Part shown: piece after piece, positions 1 to 6,683 of the stretch
Numbering within the stretch: the first letter of the stretch is position 1
Layout of the letters: the number at the start of each line of letters is the position of its first letter
NCBI GenBank assembly: GCA_030604345.1
Contig: JAUVWB010000012.1
Coordinates: 1 to 13,411 of the forward strand
Direction of reading: 5' to 3'
DNA: 13,411 bases
Source: Desulfofustis sp.
GTDB taxonomy: Bacteria > Desulfobacterota > Desulfobulbia > Desulfobulbales > Desulfocapsaceae
Made by a program: the position numbers and the translations under genes
The notes under the pieces: generated by a model
Databases searched by the model: none
What the model saw: the letters and a program-made list of their open reading frames with translations, nothing else
What the model was told of the DNA's origin: nothing

Positions 1-3000
1 GCGACGATCGCTTTGTCCGCACGCTTGAAGATGGCAGTGTTTCCAAGCCCTTTGCCTTCCAGGACGTTCTGGAGTGGGTGGACGAGACTCATTTTCGGGT
101 CAAAAAACGCCTTGACAGCGCCGTACAGGTGGCAGGAATCAACATCTACCCGGCCCGGGTCTGCGAGACCCTGCGCAGCCATTCGGCCGTTGCCGACTGC
201 GCGGTACGGCTGATGCGCCCGGAGGAAGGCGATCGCCTGAAAGCCTTTGTCGTCCTGAAGGAGGGCATATCTCCGGGCAGTGCTCTTACCGACGACCTGC
301 GCACCTTTCTGGCGAAGCGGCTGAGCCATCTTGAACAACCGAAATCGATCGTCTTTGGCCCGGCCTTGCCGCGCAACGAGATCGGCAAGCTGGCCGACTG
401 GACCATCGACTCCAAGACGGTCGCCATGACCCTTGACCAGGCGCTGGACAAGCTCAAAGCCGAGCATCGCCCGGTCCCCGCCGGCCAATCATTCACCGTC
501 GATCTGTTGAGACCGGAAGACGCCTGGGGAGTGGCCCGCCTCTTTTACGAGGTGTACGGCACCTCCTTTCCGTTTGAAACCTATTATATCCCGGACCGGC
601 TCCTGGAGGAGAACCGGCTGCGTCTGCTGTTCAGCATCGTGGCCCGCACCCCGACCGGCGACATCGTCGGCTACGGCGGCATGTTTCGCAGTTCAGCGCC
701 GCACCCCGGGGTCTATGAAATAGGCTCCCACGTCATCCATCCGGCTTACCGCAGCTCCCGCGTCGCCCTCGCGCTGCAGGAACACATCAAGGACGTGCTG
801 ATCCCCCAACAAAACGTTGAAATGTCCTTCAGTGAAGCCCCCTGTCATCAGGTGGTCACCCAGAAATTCGCGGCCATGAGCGGTCTGGTTGAGACGGCCC
901 TGGAGGTCGGCCTGATGCCGGCGGAAGCCTATGGCCCGTCTCCGGACTATCCGGAGGATCGGGTTTCCGCGCTCCTTCTATTTGGCAAGACTTCGGACCA
1001 CCAACGTCGCCTCTATGTTCCGGACAGCTATCAGGACGCCCTGGAGTTTCTCCTCCAGGGGCTGACGCTCGACCGACTGGTGTTGCCCGCCCTCGAGGAA
1101 CCGCCGGCCAGCGTCGTCACGCGGGTCGCGACTGAATACTTCGACTTTGCCAAGGTGGCCCGGGTCCAGGTACTGACCATGGGCCAGGATTTCTCCCGAT
1201 CTCTCGCCGGTTTCGAGGCCCAGGCGGTGAAGTCGGGGGCCCGGGTGCTGCAGGTATTCGTCAATCTCGGTGAAGCCTGGTGCGCCGGCGGAATCGAGAC
1301 CCTGCGGGAGCAGGGTTATTTCTTCGGTGGGTTCCTACCGCGCTGGTTCGATGACGATGGCCTGCTCATGCAGCGCGTTTTCGATCTGCCGAATATCGAC
1401 TCAATCAAGCTCTATTCACAACGGTCGCACCGCATCCTCGATCTCCTTCGCCGAGATATCGAAGCCAACCCGGCCTGCACGGCGCTGAACAAACGGCCGA
1501 CGGTCAGGCCGACGGCGGAGGCGCGCTTCAAAGCCGCCGATCTCTCCGAGGTTGTCCTGTCCGGTGAAGGACTCACCATCGAGGAGGTCATGGCCGCAGC
1601 GCGCTATGGCCGTCCCGTTTCTCTGACCAGGGACGGGGCCATCCTCGCCCGGGTCGACGGTTCGGCCTCGTTCATCGAATGGGCGGTGCGAACCGGCGAG
1701 CCCATTTACGGGGTGAACACCGGCTTTGGCGGCATGGCCAATGTGATGATCGCCGAAAGCGATCTCTGCGCCCTGCAAAACAACCTGCTCCGCTTTTTGC
1801 AGGTCTGCGCCGGCGATCATCTGCCCCTGGAGGACGTCCGCGCCGCCATGCTGCTCCGCGCCAACTCGCACCTGCGCGGGGCTTCGGGAGTGCGACGCGA
1901 ACTGATCGAGCGCATTATCATCTTTCTCAACAACGGCGTGGTGCCGCTGGTGCGCAATATGGGATCGATCGGAGCGAGCGGTGATCTGGCGCCGCTGGCT
2001 TCGATCACCGGGGCGCTCGTCGGAGCCGACGCCTGTTTTCAGGTGAGGATGGGAGAAGAAACCATAAGTTGTCTGACCGCCCTGCAGCGCCTCGGTCTCA
2101 AGCCGCTCACCCTCGGTCCCAAAGAAGGGCTGGGCATGGTGAACGGTACGTCGGTGATGACCGGTATCGCCGCCAACTGCCTCTATGATGCTCGCCGGCT
2201 GACCGCTCTGGCCCTTGGTTTCCACGCCCTGGTCATCCAGGGATTGCGCGGCTCGAACCAGTCGTTTCACCCCTTTATCCAGCAACTCAAGCCGCATCCG
2301 GGCCAGATCCTGGCGGCGGAGATGATGCTCCACCTGCTGGACGGCTCGACCATGTGCCGCAACGAACTCGATGGCCACCATGACGCCGAAGACGGGCAGC
2401 CGGTTCAGGACCGCTATTCCCTGCGCTGCCTGCCGCAGTTTGTCGGACCGGTCCTCGACGGCTTGAGACAGGCAGCGGCCGCGATTCGAACCGAAATGAA
2501 TTCGGCCAACGACAATCCGCTCATCGACGGCGACAACTGCCTCAGCCTGCACAGCGGCAACTTCCTCGGCCAGTACGTGGCGGTGTGGATGGATCACCTG
2601 CGCTACTACCTGGGGCTGATGGCCAAGCACATGGATGCCCAGATCGCCCTGTTGGTCGCTCCCGAGTTCAACTCCGGTCTCCCGCCGTCGCTGGTCGGCA
2701 ACCCGGCCCGGCGGGTGAATATGGGCCTGAAGGGCCTACAAATCGCCGGCAACTCGGTCATGCCCCTGCTTTCCTATTACGGCGCCCCGATAGCCGACCG
2801 CTTTCCGACCCATGCCGAGCAGTTCAATCAGAATATCAACAGCCAGGGCTTCAACTCTGCCAACCTGGCGCGCAAGACCGTGCAGACCCTGGAAACGTAT
2901 CTTGCCATTTCCTTGCTTTTCGGGGTGCAAAGCGTTTCCCTGCGGTCCGCCCAGATGACCGGCTCTCATGATCCGCGGCCCCTGCTCTCGCCGGCAACAG

Positions 3001-3179
3001 CCGGGCTCTACGAAGCAGTCCTTGCCGTTCTTGGCCACCAGCAGAGCGCCGGCCGCCCCTTGATCTACAACGATGACGAGCAATCGCTGGAAGCCATGAT
3101 CGAGACCCTGACCAGAGATATCGCCGGCGACGGTCGGACCGTCTCGTCTCTGGGGCAGATTATCACCGGACTCTGGTAA
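1..3179 (+). CDS. AMP-ligase / GNAT-like / phenylalanine ammonia-lyase fusion (5' end missing)
   Basis: The frame is open from base 3 to the TAA at 3177-3179, so the gene begins left of the window; 1058 codons are visible (residues counted from base 3). Residues 1-145 are the C-terminal domain of an acyl-AMP/CoA ligase, with an A8-like stretch (KKRLDSAVQVAGINIYP) and the A10 motif PRNEIGKL, catalytic Lys129. Residues ~163-487 look like a GNAT acyltransferase (EIGSHVIHPAYRSSRVALAL resembles the acyl-CoA loop) plus a companion half. Residues ~517-1058 are a full MIO ammonia-lyase: Tyr569 in YGVNTGFG, the self-cyclising Ala658-Ser659-Gly660, NDNPLID, GNFLGQYV and NQNINSQG. From memory this part closely follows cyanobacterial PAL. 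Phe598-Leu599 at the ring-selectivity site fits phenylalanine as substrate. Inferred role: make cinnamate from Phe and activate it. Tyrosine as substrate, or a role in aryl polyene or PYP-type chromophore supply, remains possible. The domain calls are firm; the pathway is not. Confidence 0.9.
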   Translation, partial: DDRFVRTLEDGSVSKPFAFQDVLEWVDETHFRVKKRLDSAVQVAGINIYPARVCETLRSHSAVADCAVRLMRPEEGDRLKAFVVLKEGISPGSALTDDLRTFLAKRLSHLEQPKSIVFGPALPRNEIGKLADWTIDSKTVAMTLDQALDKLKAEHRPVPAGQSFTVDLLRPEDAWGVARLFYEVYGTSFPFETYYIPDRLLEENRLRLLFSIVARTPTGDIVGYGGMFRSSAPHPGVYEIGSHVIHPAYRSSRVALALQEHIKDVLIPQQNVEMSFSEAPCHQVVTQKFAAMSGLVETALEVGLMPAEAYGPSPDYPEDRVSALLLFGKTSDHQRRLYVPDSYQDALEFLLQGLTLDRLVLPALEEPPASVVTRVATEYFDFAKVARVQVLTMGQDFSRSLAGFEAQAVKSGARVLQVFVNLGEAWCAGGIETLREQGYFFGGFLPRWFDDDGLLMQRVFDLPNIDSIKLYSQRSHRILDLLRRDIEANPACTALNKRPTVRPTAEARFKAADLSEVVLSGEGLTIEEVMAAARYGRPVSLTRDGAILARVDGSASFIEWAVRTGEPIYGVNTGFGGMANVMIAESDLCALQNNLLRFLQVCAGDHLPLEDVRAAMLLRANSHLRGASGVRRELIERIIIFLNNGVVPLVRNMGSIGASGDLAPLASITGALVGADACFQVRMGEETISCLTALQRLGLKPLTLGPKEGLGMVNGTSVMTGIAANCLYDARRLTALALGFHALVIQGLRGSNQSFHPFIQQLKPHPGQILAAEMMLHLLDGSTMCRNELDGHHDAEDGQPVQDRYSLRCLPQFVGPVLDGLRQAAAAIRTEMNSANDNPLIDGDNCLSLHSGNFLGQYVAVWMDHLRYYLGLMAKHMDAQIALLVAPEFNSGLPPSLVGNPARRVNMGLKGLQIAGNSVMPLLSYYGAPIADRFPTHAEQFNQNINSQGFNSANLARKTVQTLETYLAISLLFGVQSVSLRSAQMTGSHDPRPLLSPATAGLYEAVLAVLGHQQSAGRPLIYNDDEQSLEAMIETLTRDIAGDGRTVSSLGQIITGLW

Positions 3180-3191
3180 ACAAGAAAAAAG

Positions 3192-3226
3192 AAACGGCCC
3201 GTCTTCCGAAGAAAACGGGCCGTTTT
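3192..3226. terminator. Bidirectional Rho-independent terminator
   Basis: A perfect 10-bp stem (AAACGGCCCG at 3192-3201, CGGGCCGTTT at 3216-3225) closes a 14-nt loop. On the minus strand it is followed by a long T-rich run (complement of the A-run at 3183-3194), so it should stop the tRNA-Asn transcript efficiently. On the plus strand it sits 12 bases after the fusion gene's stop and ends in TTTT, so it can also end that transcript. Confidence 0.85.
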
Positions 3227-3232
3227 GATAAC

Positions 3233-3308
<76 letters not shown>

Positions 3309-3361
3309 TTATATCGTGACGAGATACTCTGTCTTGTACCGCAGAACGGCCTAGAATTCAA

Positions 3362-3387
3362 GCGACAAACTGCGTGCAGTCAGTCGC
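3362..3387. repeat. Interrupted palindrome in the tRNA-Asn leader
   Basis: GCGAC(AA)ACTGC(GT)GCAGT(CA)GTCGC is a nearly complete 26-bp inverted repeat located between the predicted start of the tRNA transcript and the tRNA body. As RNA it would form a stem with one 2x2 internal loop and a small apical loop. It could be a processing signal in the precursor or a protein-binding site on DNA; the sequence does not decide between these. Confidence 0.5.
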
Positions 3388-3406
3388 CCCAATCTCGTAG
3401 GGCGAG

Positions 3407-3435
3407 AATATATCGGGGTGCCTGTCGGGTGTCAA
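3407..3435 (-). promoter_or_regulatory. Sigma-70 promoter of tRNA-Asn
   Basis: On the minus strand a perfect TTGACA (3430-3435) is separated by exactly 17 bp from TATATT (3407-3412). The start point should lie near 3400, giving a leader of about 90 nt before the mature tRNA. The bases just after the -10 are GC-rich (CTCGCCC), like the discriminator of stringently controlled stable-RNA promoters; that control is an inference. Confidence 0.85.
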
Positions 3436-3496
3436 CGTTTTTTTCCCGATGGCCTGCACCCAGTGACGCGGTACCCGAGGTTATGCGCACATTTCA

Positions 3497-4066
3497 TCAG
3501 GTGACGGCGAAGATGGTGTGTTCACAGAGGATCTTGACACCGATCAAAATCAGGATGATGCCGCCCGCGATCTCGATCTTTTTCTCGAAAAAGTGGCCAA
3601 CCCGCCGACCGAGAAGGATGCCGAGGTAGGAGAGGAGAAAGGTCACCACCCCGATAATGAGCGCCGGGGTGAGGATGGTAATGTTGAGCAGGGAGAAACT
3701 GAGCCCGACCGCCAGGGCATCGATACTGGTGGCCATCGAGAGCAGAAACAGCCGGCCACCGGTCATGCAGAACTCGTCGCAGTGATCCTCTTCCAGCTGA
3801 AAAGATTCGTAGATCATCTTGGCGCCGATCGCGACCAGCAGCACAAAGGCGAGCCAATGATCATACGCGGCTATGTACTCACGAAAGCCGATACCGGCCA
3901 GCCAGCCGATCACCGGCATGATCCCCTGGAACAGGCCAAAAGACAGGGCGATGGTCACCGTCTGACGCAGTCCCATGGCGGTAATGGTCACGCCGCTGGC
4001 CACCGAGACGGCAAAGGCGTCCATGGCCAGACCAAAGGCGATCACCAGGGTGGAGAGGAAATCCAT
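3497..4066 (-). CDS. mntP: Manganese efflux pump MntP
   Basis: This is a 189-aa, strongly hydrophobic protein with about six membrane segments, the usual length for MntP (YebN). Both signature half-repeats are present: FGLAMDAFAVS with Asp16 near the N-terminus and MATSIDALAVG with Asp116 in the second half. These correspond to the membrane acidic residues important in E. coli MntP. Between the halves is a polar acidic loop (LEEDHCDEFC, residues 91-100) that may face the cytoplasm. The family exports Mn2+ across the inner membrane and protects against Mn excess. The ATG at 4064-4066 has only a distant purine-rich stretch (AGAAGGG) as ribosome site. A terminator-like hairpin separates it from the gene upstream (4189-5010), so it may have its own promoter. 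I saw no yybP-ykoY manganese riboswitch in the 122-bp leader. The call is firm. Confidence 0.93.
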   Translation of the reverse strand: MDFLSTLVIAFGLAMDAFAVSVASGVTITAMGLRQTVTIALSFGLFQGIMPVIGWLAGIGFREYIAAYDHWLAFVLLVAIGAKMIYESFQLEEDHCDEFCMTGGRLFLLSMATSIDALAVGLSFSLLNITILTPALIIGVVTFLLSYLGILLGRRVGHFFEKKIEIAGGIILILIGVKILCEHTIFAVT

Positions 4067-4107
4067 GAACGTGTCGTTTCCCTTCTCTTGGTCAAGAGGA
4101 CCAGAAA

Positions 4108-4141
4108 CAACAGGCGACAGAATACCTCCTGTCGCCTGTTG
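4108..4141 (-). terminator. Hairpin terminator after the DUF4412-like gene
   Basis: A perfect 13-bp stem (CAACAGGCGACAG at 4108-4120, complement at 4129-4141) with an 8-nt loop lies between the stop of the secreted-protein gene (4189) and the mntP start (4066). On the minus strand the stem runs into TTGTTTCTGG, a short T-rich tail, so it most likely ends the upstream transcript. Oddly, the minus-strand loop carries AGGAGGT, a perfect Shine-Dalgarno-like sequence, with no start codon at a useful distance. Confidence 0.65.
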
Positions 4142-4188
4142 CCATCTCGTGCCCCGCTCGAGATCTTTGCGTCAGTCTCTTCGTCCCG

Positions 4189-5010
4189 TCAGTTGCCGAA
4201 AAGACCCTTGAGCGATTTCATCGCCTCTTCCATTTTCTTCTGATCCTCAGGAGATATCTCTCCCTGCGGCCCCATCAGCATCGATTTGTTGCTCTTTTTG
4301 AACCCTTCCGGATCCTTGAGCATGGCTATCGTCTGTTCGGCCATCATCTGCGCCATCTGATCGGCCTCGGGGTCCGGTTGCGGTTCGATCCCGGCCGGGA
4401 ACTGGAAGTGCTGTTCATCGACCGGGTCCTCACTGATGGAAGTGGCCTCGCTTTTCATGGTGACGCCCATCATGGTGGAATCGGTGAGCAGCGGGATCGA
4501 CGTATTGTGGATGGAATAGACGGTTACCCCCATCATGGTCGTCCGGTCGCAGGGGTAGCCGAGGATGTCCTGCGCCTGCTCTTCCACCGTCCCCTGCATA
4601 CCCTGCATGATCGACATCCCCATGGTCCGGGCATTCTCGTTCACCGTCTTCTGCTCCGCCGCGGAAAGCTTCTCATACTCCGCCACCATCAGTTTCTGCG
4701 GGTTGACCGATTTGCTGCCGGTTTGCTCCTGCAGGTCAAAGGTGTAGATCCAATCCGGGGTGGTGATCTCCACCTGCTTGGTCTGCATGGTCATACCGAG
4801 CATCGACGTACTGGCGGTTCGATAGCTGGCGGTCCGCTGCCCGTGGTCTTTGATGTAGAGAATCTCTTCGCCATTCTCCATGCCGCTCAGTCGGTAGACA
4901 ATGGTTGCCTCGGCAAACGGCGCTTTCTGTTGCCACGGGTTGGCAGCGGCCGTAAACGGCAGCAACAGTGCCAGCAGCACCATAATCAGAAATCTTCTTC
5001 CACGTTTCAT
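4189..5010 (-). CDS. Secreted Met-rich protein, DUF4412-like
   Basis: This is a 273-aa protein. I chose the ATG at 5008-5010 because AAGGAGG stands just before it and a clean signal peptide follows (basic MKRGRR, hydrophobic core, AAA cleavage site near residue 23). A longer reading from 5049 adds 13 residues and has no such support. There is no lipobox Cys, so the product is probably a soluble periplasmic protein. The middle (ILGYPCDRTTMMGVTVYSI, then the IPLLTDSTMMGVTMKSEA region) resembles DUF4412-type domains, which have no known function; the assignment is from memory and moderate. The mature chain is unusually rich in Met (about 22 residues) and repeats a TMMGVT-type strand. The C-terminal third is charged and probably helical (ADQMAQMMAEQ, SPEDQKKMEEAMKSLKGL). 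It lies upstream of mntP on the same strand but is separated from it by a hairpin. A metal- or outer-membrane-related role is only a guess. Confidence 0.85.
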   Translation of the reverse strand: MKRGRRFLIMVLLALLLPFTAAANPWQQKAPFAEATIVYRLSGMENGEEILYIKDHGQRTASYRTASTSMLGMTMQTKQVEITTPDWIYTFDLQEQTGSKSVNPQKLMVAEYEKLSAAEQKTVNENARTMGMSIMQGMQGTVEEQAQDILGYPCDRTTMMGVTVYSIHNTSIPLLTDSTMMGVTMKSEATSISEDPVDEQHFQFPAGIEPQPDPEADQMAQMMAEQTIAMLKDPEGFKKSNKSMLMGPQGEISPEDQKKMEEAMKSLKGLFGN

Positions 5011-5187
5011 CACTCCTCCTTCACCGATCCGGCGAACAGACCGGCACATTCCTTGACTCCGTTATAAACCGTCTCCAAACGGCCTCTCCAGACCCTTTCC
5101 AACCACCCTGAAAGGGTTCTTTATCCACTATTTCAAATTCTTATAGATAATGACCGAAAAATCGTTCACGTGCTTTTCCGGCGCTTT

Positions 5188-6354
5188 CTACCTTCTTGCG
5201 GCAAGCTCGTTGAAACAGTGAGCGGCCGTTATCACCTGCTCATCGTCCAGGTAAAAATGTGGAGCAACCCGCACATAACCGGCCCGTTCGGTAACGATCA
5301 CATTCCGCCGCGCCAATTGTTTGACCAGGGCCCCGGCCTCCCGCTCCACGTCGATGCTGAGGATGCCGGAGCGATGCAGCGCATCGAAGCACAGCGGTCG
5401 ATAGCGTTCGCGATCCAGATGGGCGAGAAACAGATCCTGCAGGCGAAAGACCTCATCCCGGATAGCCTCGATCGAATAACGATGAAAGATGTCCTCGACG
5501 ATAATCGCAAAGGCGGCCACGTGATCCCAGGGAAGGGTCGAATACTCGAACAGCCGGCCATCGCTGAACGGATTCCAGCGATGATCGAGATAATCGAACT
5601 GCTGGCGCATCATGCCCGGCCCGGCCAGCACCGGCGTCAGTTTTTCCCGCAACTCCTCACTGGTATAGAGGACCGCTGCCCCTTTCGGCCCCAGGAGCCA
5701 CTTCCAGCCGGAGGCGGCAACCGCCGAGATACCCCAGGCCTCGGGGTAGAGCGGCAAGCACCCGAGACTCTGAGCGGCATCAACGACCAGGTCGATACCC
5801 CGCTCCCGGCAGAAAGAGCCAAGCGCCACCAGATCGGCCGCATAACCGCTGGTGAACTGGACGTGGCTGATGGCCACCACCCTCGTTTTCGGCCCGCACA
5901 CCCGTTCCAGCTCTTCGAGCGACCAGCCCATCGGCCGCTCTTCGGCAGCAAATGGATCCAGCGGGTTCCGGTTGGGCAGCAGAATCAGCTCGGCACCGCG
6001 CCGTTGCTGAATCACCCAGGGAAAGTGGTTGCTCGGATACTCATGGACATAACTGATGATCTGATCGCCAGGCGCAAAGGGATAGCCGTTGGCCAGTTGG
6101 CCGAGGGCCTCGGCCGTGGAATGAACGAAGGAGACCTGTTCGGGGCGGGTGCGCATCAGCGCGGCAAAACCATCGCGAAACCGGGGCAGCAAATCGATAA
6201 ATGTGGAGAGCGCGGTCAAACCTCCTTCGACCATGCTCTGCTGAAACCCGGCAGCGGCAGACGCGGCACCGATATAGAGCGGGGAGACGGCGCAATGACT
6301 CAAAAAGCAATAGCGGTCCTTGACCGGAAACAGCGCCGTCGATTTCTCAAACAT
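5188..6354 (-). CDS. Class V (cysteine desulfurase-like) PLP-dependent enzyme
   Basis: This is a 388-aa fold-type I PLP enzyme. The ATG at 6352-6354 is chosen because GGAGG lies 9 bases upstream; an in-frame ATG at 6379-6381 would add nine residues that overlap this ribosome site. Visible motifs are HEYPSNHFPW (104-113), the cofactor-ring Asp192 in DAAQSLG, the Schiff-base Lys218 in SGWKWLLGPKG, and RVAPHFY (362-368) near the C-terminus, which binds the substrate carboxylate in this family. The loop that carries the catalytic Cys in SufS/IscS reads NVIVTERAGY and has no Cys, so sulfur transfer from cysteine is unlikely. Isopenicillin-N-epimerase-like, kynureninase-like or other amino-acid lyase/aminotransferase activity is possible; the substrate cannot be read from the sequence. 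It is divergent from the acyl-CoA synthetase gene, with 177 bp to the next gene downstream. Confidence 0.88.
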   Translation of the reverse strand: MFEKSTALFPVKDRYCFLSHCAVSPLYIGAASAAAGFQQSMVEGGLTALSTFIDLLPRFRDGFAALMRTRPEQVSFVHSTAEALGQLANGYPFAPGDQIISYVHEYPSNHFPWVIQQRRGAELILLPNRNPLDPFAAEERPMGWSLEELERVCGPKTRVVAISHVQFTSGYAADLVALGSFCRERGIDLVVDAAQSLGCLPLYPEAWGISAVAASGWKWLLGPKGAAVLYTSEELREKLTPVLAGPGMMRQQFDYLDHRWNPFSDGRLFEYSTLPWDHVAAFAIIVEDIFHRYSIEAIRDEVFRLQDLFLAHLDRERYRPLCFDALHRSGILSIDVEREAGALVKQLARRNVIVTERAGYVRVAPHFYLDDEQVITAAHCFNELAARR

Positions 6355-6454
6355 CTCCCTTCCCCTCCGAGGACAGCTCATAGGCGGGACTCACCACCCG
6401 TTTCTCCAGCCGCTCTTGTCGCCACGTGATCGTTCGTCAAACGCATTCTGTGTC

Positions 6455-6482
6455 ATTGTAAAACAAAATCCTTTGAAAACAA
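6455..6482 (-). promoter_or_regulatory. Candidate promoter for the class V PLP enzyme
   Basis: On the minus strand TTGTTT (6477-6482) is followed after 16 bp by TACAAT (6455-6460), which matches the -10 consensus at five of six positions. The start point would fall about 90 bp before the chosen ATG. The -35 match is weak, so this is a candidate only. Confidence 0.45.
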
Positions 6483-6501
6483 TCTGCCAACGTGAAATAA
6501 T
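6473..6501 (+). promoter_or_regulatory. Candidate promoter for the acyl-CoA synthetase
   Basis: TTGAAA (6473-6478) and AATAAT (6496-6501) each match the sigma-70 consensus at five of six positions and are separated by exactly 17 bp. The -35 box overlaps that of the leftward candidate promoter. Transcription would start near 6508, leaving a leader of about 175 nt. Confidence 0.5.
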
Positions 6502-6683
6502 GAAACAAATACTTATATTATTGGTCAGAAACCGATGGCTTTTTCCGCCGCCGGTTTGCCTTGCAGAAGAGAAAAGAGGCGGACAACCCGGTTTGGGGCA
6601 TTTCCGACATCTTTCCTGCACGCTCCCGAGACCCCGGGCCGGTTTGCTCCATGAGCTGAGGTATGATGCAAAGGAGGATACCC

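Larger units (their letters stand above)
6355..6683. other. AT-rich divergent intergenic region
   Basis: These 329 bp separate the PLP-enzyme gene (leftward) from the acyl-CoA synthetase gene (rightward). The part from about 6450 to 6535 is markedly AT-rich against the GC-rich surroundings and holds both candidate promoters. The rest (6540-6680) would be a leader of about 175 nt for the rightward gene. It contains the short direct repeat CCGGTTTGC (at about 6551 and 6640) but no riboswitch or convincing hairpin that I recognise, and no credible small gene. Confidence 0.6.

Noticed and set aside
13..213. 66-codon plus-strand frame at the left edge
   Set aside because: It overlaps the ligase domain of the fusion gene in another frame; the fusion frame carries the conserved motifs.
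1416..2630. Long open frame of about 400 codons on the minus strand inside the fusion gene
   Set aside because: It lies wholly opposite the conserved lyase domain, has no recognisable motifs, and is a by-product of GC-rich codon use.
4067..4188. Manganese (yybP-ykoY) riboswitch upstream of mntP
   Set aside because: I looked because mntP genes often have one. The leader holds only the 13-bp hairpin and none of the conserved loop sequences that I know.
5092..5117. 7-bp hairpin ACCCTTT/AAAGGGT between the PLP enzyme and the secreted-protein gene
   Set aside because: The T-rich tail is on the plus strand, where no gene ends, and the minus strand has none; an 8-bp AT-rich hairpin at 5154-5181 is equally unconvincing as a terminator.
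5170..6429. 419-codon plus-strand frame opposite the class V PLP enzyme
   Set aside because: Shadow of a gene with clear PLP motifs; no ribosome site or recognisable domain.
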